From: Aurantibacter_A sp039941195 | Lineage (GTDB): Bacteria; Bacteroidota; Bacteroidia; Flavobacteriales; Flavobacteriaceae | NCBI RefSeq assembly: GCF_039941195.1 | Contig: NZ_JBDVFA010000100.1 | Coordinates: forward strand, 24,658-88,657 | DNA length: 64,000 bases | Direction: 5' to 3' | Shown: piece by piece, positions 60,263 through 64,000 of the stretch | Layout: every line of letters begins with the position of its first letter | How positions within the stretch are numbered: the stretch's first letter is position 1 | Notes under the pieces: model-generated | Told to the model about the DNA's origin: nothing | The model's input: only the letters and a program-made list of their open reading frames with translations | Database searches by the model: none | Made by a program: the position numbers and the translations under genes

Positions 60263-61027
60263 ATGAAAATAGTATCCTATAATGTTAATGGAATTAGAGC
60301 CGCATTAAAAAAAGGCTTTATTGAATGGTTGGAGTCGGTAAATCCGGATGTAATTTGTCTTCAAGAAATAAAGGCTCAGGAAGACCAACTTGATTTATCA
60401 ATTTTTGAAGCTGCTGGTTATCCATATAATTATTGGTATAGTGCACAGAAGAAAGGTTATAGTGGTGTTGCTATTTTATCCAAAACTAAACCAGATCACA
60501 TAGAATTTGGGACAGGAATAGAAACTATGGATTTTGAAGGAAGAAATTTAAGAGCTGATTTTGGAGATATTTCTATAATGAGCATGTATTTACCATCAGG
60601 TACTAATATTGCGCGTTTGGATTTTAAGTTGAATTACATGGATGAAATTCAAGAGTACGTTAATGAATTGCGAAAAGAAAGACCAAATTTAATTGTACTT
60701 GGAGATTATAATATATGTCATGAGGCCATTGATATTCACAATCCTGTAGGATTAAAGAATGTTTCAGGATTTTTACCTGTAGAACGTGAGTGGATAGGTA
60801 ATTTCATCAAAAGTGGATTTATTGATAGTTTCAGATACTTTAATGATGAGCCAGATAATTATACTTGGTGGAGCTACAGGGCGAATGCCAGAAATAATAA
60901 TAAAGGTTGGCGTTTAGATTATGGGATGGTTTCAGAACCTCTTGAAAGCAGATTGAAACGATCTGTGATTTTACCTGAGGCAAGGCATAGTGACCATTGT
61001 CCGATTTTAGTGGAAGTAGAAACATAG
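60263..61027 (+). CDS. xth: exodeoxyribonuclease III (AP endonuclease)
   Basis: Base-excision repair enzyme that nicks at abasic sites and trims 3' ends; cytosolic, 254 residues. NGIRAALKKGFIEWLE (about 9-24), metal ligand Glu in VICLQEIKAQ (about 35), MYLPSGTN, VLGDYNICHEAIDIHNP, the Trp loop YTWWSYR, LDYGMVS and C-terminal ARHSDHCPILVEV are all in place. Unlike the nuclease at 37874 it has no signal peptide. Monocistronic, ended by a terminator. Confidence 0.95.
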   Translation: MKIVSYNVNGIRAALKKGFIEWLESVNPDVICLQEIKAQEDQLDLSIFEAAGYPYNYWYSAQKKGYSGVAILSKTKPDHIEFGTGIETMDFEGRNLRADFGDISIMSMYLPSGTNIARLDFKLNYMDEIQEYVNELRKERPNLIVLGDYNICHEAIDIHNPVGLKNVSGFLPVEREWIGNFIKSGFIDSFRYFNDEPDNYTWWSYRANARNNNKGWRLDYGMVSEPLESRLKRSVILPEARHSDHCPILVEVET

Positions 61028-61044
61028 AAATAGTACTAAATTAA

Positions 61045-61087
61045 AACTAAAAACCACAGTTTATTTTAACCGTGGTTTTTAGTTTTT
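61045..61087 (+). terminator. terminator after xth
   Basis: AACTAAAAACCAC (61045-61057) pairs with GTGGTTTTTAGTT (61072-61084), with three more pairs inside after one mismatch, and T-tract behind. The A-rich other side makes it usable for the minus-strand gene too. Confidence 0.75.
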
Positions 61088-61097
61088 AGAATATTTA

Positions 61098-61817
61098 TTA
61101 GAAGGTTAACCTACCTCTACCGGCATTTCCAGTATTGTAAAAATCCCACCCACTATTAGTTGTATTATCCAACCAAACTTCTGGATTATCATAGATATCG
61201 GTTCTACCAGAAGCTCTTGAATATCTACTATCATCTTGTAAATGAACGTCAAACCATTTGACATTCCATCCATCAGTACCTTGTAGGGCTAAGGTGGCAT
61301 TTTTCACCTCAATCCAATCTGATCTTGGTATATGAACTCTTAAATAGAAAAAGTCCCAAGAACCATTTTCAAAGTCATTTCTTGAGGGATCATTTAATCT
61401 GAACCAAGGTACTTGATAATCTCCATTGTTAGTTAAAAAATTAATCCTACCCCAGACATTACCATCAGTTTGACTGTAAGGATCGGTATCAGTTCTGATA
61501 GCAACCTTAAAATATATGAAAGCTTCTGATTTGCTGGTACTTTTTTCTTCTATCATGAAGTTATGTACGTCCTCTAGAAAGGAGTTTTCTGCATCTTCTC
61601 TACTTAAAGACCCACTATATTGTTTATATAATACGGGAGTTAATGTTTCTAGACTTGACACGAGTTCCGAATCATTGTGACCCGTTTTACTGGTAAAACC
61701 TTCTTCTAAGGATTCTTCTACACTTATATCATTATCATGTTCTTCTTTTTGACAAGAGGTCATCATCAAAGACATTAGAAGTAGTCCGCTTGCAATAATT
61801 TTTATATTAGTTTTCAT
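61098..61817 (-). CDS. lipoprotein with PLAT-like C-terminal domain
   Basis: A 239-residue lipoprotein: lipobox Cys about 22 (SLMMTSCQKEE) and an acidic linker (about 23-50). The C-terminal half (about 105-215) reads RTDTDPYSQTDGNVWGRINF, NDFENGSWDFFYLRV, LALQGTDGWNVKWFDVHLQD, which resembles the PLAT/LH2 beta-sandwich, known for membrane or lipid binding and found in some toxins and lipases. No catalytic motif seen. I hold the family call tentatively. It lies 154 bases downstream of the T9SS adhesin, same strand. Confidence 0.6.
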   Translation of the reverse strand: MKTNIKIIASGLLLMSLMMTSCQKEEHDNDISVEESLEEGFTSKTGHNDSELVSSLETLTPVLYKQYSGSLSREDAENSFLEDVHNFMIEEKSTSKSEAFIYFKVAIRTDTDPYSQTDGNVWGRINFLTNNGDYQVPWFRLNDPSRNDFENGSWDFFYLRVHIPRSDWIEVKNATLALQGTDGWNVKWFDVHLQDDSRYSRASGRTDIYDNPEVWLDNTTNSGWDFYNTGNAGRGRLTF

Positions 61818-61942
61818 AATTAAAAGCTTTTAAGATTAATTTGCTTCTCTTTATGAAAACTGAAGGCAAAAGGTTAACCTCTTATATTTAAATGTATACA
61901 TTCATTTGAAACAATAGTTGGTATATATAGATTGAAAGAAAT

Positions 61943-61973
61943 AAAAAAAAGCGCCTATTGGCGCTTTTTTTTT
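61943..61973. terminator. terminator at the end of the adhesin gene
   Basis: Stem GCGCC/GGCGC extended by A8/T9 pairs around a 4-base loop; works on both strands and overlaps the last base pair of the adhesin stop region. Confidence 0.82.
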
Positions 61974-63999
61974 ATCTATAAACGGTCATATGCCCGACAA
62001 ATTCTCTATCGTCAGTTGGTCCGTTTAGTTTAATTACGTACCAATAATCACCTGTTGGAAGGTTTTCTTTTTTATAAGTTCCATCCCATTCTCCAACACC
62101 AATGTATTGTTTTATCTGTCGGCCGTACCTATCGAAAATAGTTACCAACATGTTAGGGAATCCTTCTGAGTTTCCAATAACCCACGTATCGCGTGTTCCA
62201 TCACCATCAGGAGTAAAGAAGTTTGGAATCTCTATATCTATAAATTCTAAGTACACATCTATTGAAGTTTCACAACCTGCACCATCAACTACTCTTACGT
62301 TATAGGTGTCGGTATGATTAATAAAGTAAGACCCATCACTACTAGCATTGTCATTAAAATAATACGTATAACTTCCATCGCCACCGGTTGCTTCAACTTT
62401 AATTTCGTTGATACCACCTTGTTCACTTGTTAATTCTAGTGGATTTGGAGCGTCAATTACAATACTCTCAAGTCGCTCAATACATCCGCCAGAATGTAAG
62501 ATGCTGATATAATGTGTTCCTGGAACGATATTCTCAAACACAGGACTATCTTGAGCTGCATTGATATCTTCAGAATTTAAAGCATACATAACATCGCTTG
62601 CAATAGTTTCGTCTTGGACAGTTACTGTTGAAATGTTCACTGGTTGTCCATCCCTACATTCATAGATTGTTTCATAAGTAGCTGTTAAATCAGCTCCTAC
62701 TTCTATTTCTTGTAAGATGTTTTCTGTACAACTATTAGCATCTCTAATATAAACGATGTATGCACCACCATCTAGGTTATCGATAATCAAAGCGCTTGGG
62801 TCACCAACTGGACTGAAAGAACCGCTAGTGTTTTGTAAGCTATATTCGTAAGGTGCTGTACCACCAGTTATTTGCAATTCAATAAGGCCATTATCATCAC
62901 TAGAACATAGTTCATCTTCAACTCTAGTAATTGCTACGGCAAGTGCTTCAGTAGGACCATCAATAACAATAGGTATTTCAACATCACAACCATTAGCATC
63001 TTGTACAATTACGGTGTAACTACCTACATCAAGATTCTCAAAGAAATTGGTGTCTACTGTTTTTTGAGGTTCAGAAGATATGGTATAGCTATAAGGTGCA
63101 ACACCACCTGTAACAGTTATCGTAGCATTACCGTCAGCCTCACCAAAACATTGAACATCTCTATGGTCAGATAATGTAGCACTTAATAATGGTGGTTCAA
63201 TAATACTGATGTTATCAGAGATATCCACACAATCAATTCCACTTAAAGCTCTAATTCTATAGGTACCTGCACCTAGGTTTTCAAATATACCTGATGCTTG
63301 AGCCGGAACTAAAACAGTGCCAGAACCGTCTTGTAGTTCATAAGTGTAATCACCTAAACCACCAGTAGCTTCAGCAATAAGCACAGCATCCATTTCACTA
63401 AAACAGTTGATAATGGTGTTAGTTGCATCGACAGTAACTACTAGAGGATCCACCACATTTATGGTACGTATTACAGAAATTGGAGACTCACAAAGATTTA
63501 AAGGATCAGCATCACGAGCTAAGAATTCATACGTACCAGGTCCTAAATTAGAGAACACATTATTAGAGGTCCAAGTACCTGATGCAGGATCAATCATGCT
63601 ATATTCATACACTCCAGAACCACCAGTTGCAGATAATGTAATTTCACCTTGATTAGGTGTACAACTAGGCTCTTGTGTAATGGCTGCATCAACAGTTACC
63701 TCTGCAGGGTCAATTATATCTATTGAAGCAGAAACTACATCACATCCTCTACCATCGATAACTGTTACATTATAATGGCCTTCATTTAAATTGTTGAATA
63801 CATTACCATCTTGAGGGGCACTACTTACGCCATCTGTAACATTATTTAAAACATATTGAAAATTTGTATGTCCATTACCAAATTCTCTTGAGGCGGTTAC
63901 AGTTATAGAACCATTAGCAGCACCAGGACAAGTTGGATTCGTACTCGTTTCGGTTAATATAATCGCATCAATAGTTGGTATTGTAATTACCTGCATTAC
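61972..63999 (-). CDS. T9SS-exported adhesin with SprB-type repeats, 3' part only
   Basis: The frame is open to the window edge (63999), so only the last 675 or so residues are seen. The visible part has seven beta repeats of about 70-90 residues, with a C..G..DG start, a GG.APY.Y core and a DANGC end. The fourth (VTGGVAPYSYTI, VQDANGCDV) is the best SprB-type example. It ends in a gliding-motility C-terminal domain, PNFFTPDGDGTRDTW to FVGHMTVYR, the type B signal read by the type IX secretion system. Surface adhesion or gliding is likely. The repeats are protein-level only; DNA is diverged. Confidence 0.88.
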   Translation of the reverse strand, partial: VMQVITIPTIDAIILTETSTNPTCPGAANGSITVTASREFGNGHTNFQYVLNNVTDGVSSAPQDGNVFNNLNEGHYNVTVIDGRGCDVVSASIDIIDPAEVTVDAAITQEPSCTPNQGEITLSATGGSGVYEYSMIDPASGTWTSNNVFSNLGPGTYEFLARDADPLNLCESPISVIRTINVVDPLVVTVDATNTIINCFSEMDAVLIAEATGGLGDYTYELQDGSGTVLVPAQASGIFENLGAGTYRIRALSGIDCVDISDNISIIEPPLLSATLSDHRDVQCFGEADGNATITVTGGVAPYSYTISSEPQKTVDTNFFENLDVGSYTVIVQDANGCDVEIPIVIDGPTEALAVAITRVEDELCSSDDNGLIELQITGGTAPYEYSLQNTSGSFSPVGDPSALIIDNLDGGAYIVYIRDANSCTENILQEIEVGADLTATYETIYECRDGQPVNISTVTVQDETIASDVMYALNSEDINAAQDSPVFENIVPGTHYISILHSGGCIERLESIVIDAPNPLELTSEQGGINEIKVEATGGDGSYTYYFNDNASSDGSYFINHTDTYNVRVVDGAGCETSIDVYLEFIDIEIPNFFTPDGDGTRDTWVIGNSEGFPNMLVTIFDRYGRQIKQYIGVGEWDGTYKKENLPTGDYWYVIKLNGPTDDREFVGHMTVYR

Positions 64000-64000
64000 A

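Noticed and set aside
1..64000. CRISPR arrays, insertion sequences, prophage or tRNA genes
   Set aside because: No regularly spaced direct repeats, transposase or integrase frames, or tRNA T-arm-like GTTCGA patterns with acceptor stems were seen.

Overview
The window is a stretch of chromosome from a member of the Bacteroidota, almost certainly a (probably marine) Flavobacteriaceae. The DNA is AT-rich. Coding starts lack Shine-Dalgarno sites, and several genes are preceded by the Bacteroidota-type -7 element TAnnTTTG. There are five TonB-dependent receptors, many lipoproteins, dimeric class II glycyl-tRNA synthetase, catalase-peroxidase, tryptophan 2,3-dioxygenase and a type IX secretion (T9SS) adhesin with SprB-like repeats. 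I saw no tRNA, rRNA, transposase, phage gene or CRISPR array. I cannot name the genus from the sequence alone.

Layout. 1-9 kb: the end of a short-chain dehydrogenase-like gene, a hexapeptide acetyltransferase, gpsA, a lipocalin-like lipoprotein, a SulP transporter, a lipoprotein cytochrome c, a YheT-type hydrolase, nitronate monooxygenase, a thioesterase, an EamA exporter and an ArsC/Spx-like protein. 9-21 kb: DinB-like protein, RsiV-like lipoprotein, cystathionine gamma-synthase/lyase, gdhA, recO coupled to a TonB receptor, a repeat-rich alanine lipoprotein, then ileS, a DksA-like gene, a secreted protein and lspA. 22-33 kb: formyltetrahydrofolate cyclo-ligase, a 30-residue membrane ORF, uvrC, a patatin/outer-membrane-barrel fusion, a DUF3108 protein, tryptophan dioxygenase, an M23 peptidase and pgi.

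33-45 kb is rich in outer-membrane uptake genes. It contains a large TonB receptor, small secreted proteins, and a divergent locus of a secreted endonuclease/exonuclease/phosphatase, a second receptor of the same type and a DUF5689 plus lamin-tail lipoprotein. A third receptor follows, preceded by a cysteine-rich small protein. 46-57 kb: katG divergent from an ankyrin gene and a nitrilase-family amidase, a multi-PAS histidine kinase with a single-domain response regulator, an Ig-like lipoprotein, comF, a coiled-coil membrane protein and glyS. 57-64 kb: a TonB receptor with a small beta-barrel, xth, a PLAT-like lipoprotein and the 3' end of the T9SS adhesin.

Most interesting signals: (1) two intergenic regions 25 kb apart share an identical 17-nt motif, TTTGGTTGGTTATTTAG, each just upstream of a different strong terminator hairpin. 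This looks like a pair of related small RNAs. (2) The nuclease/TonB receptor/DUF5689-lamin-tail locus could be a nucleic-acid or phosphate-ester scavenging system. (3) glyS has a -7 element ending 4 nt before its ATG, so its mRNA may be leaderless.
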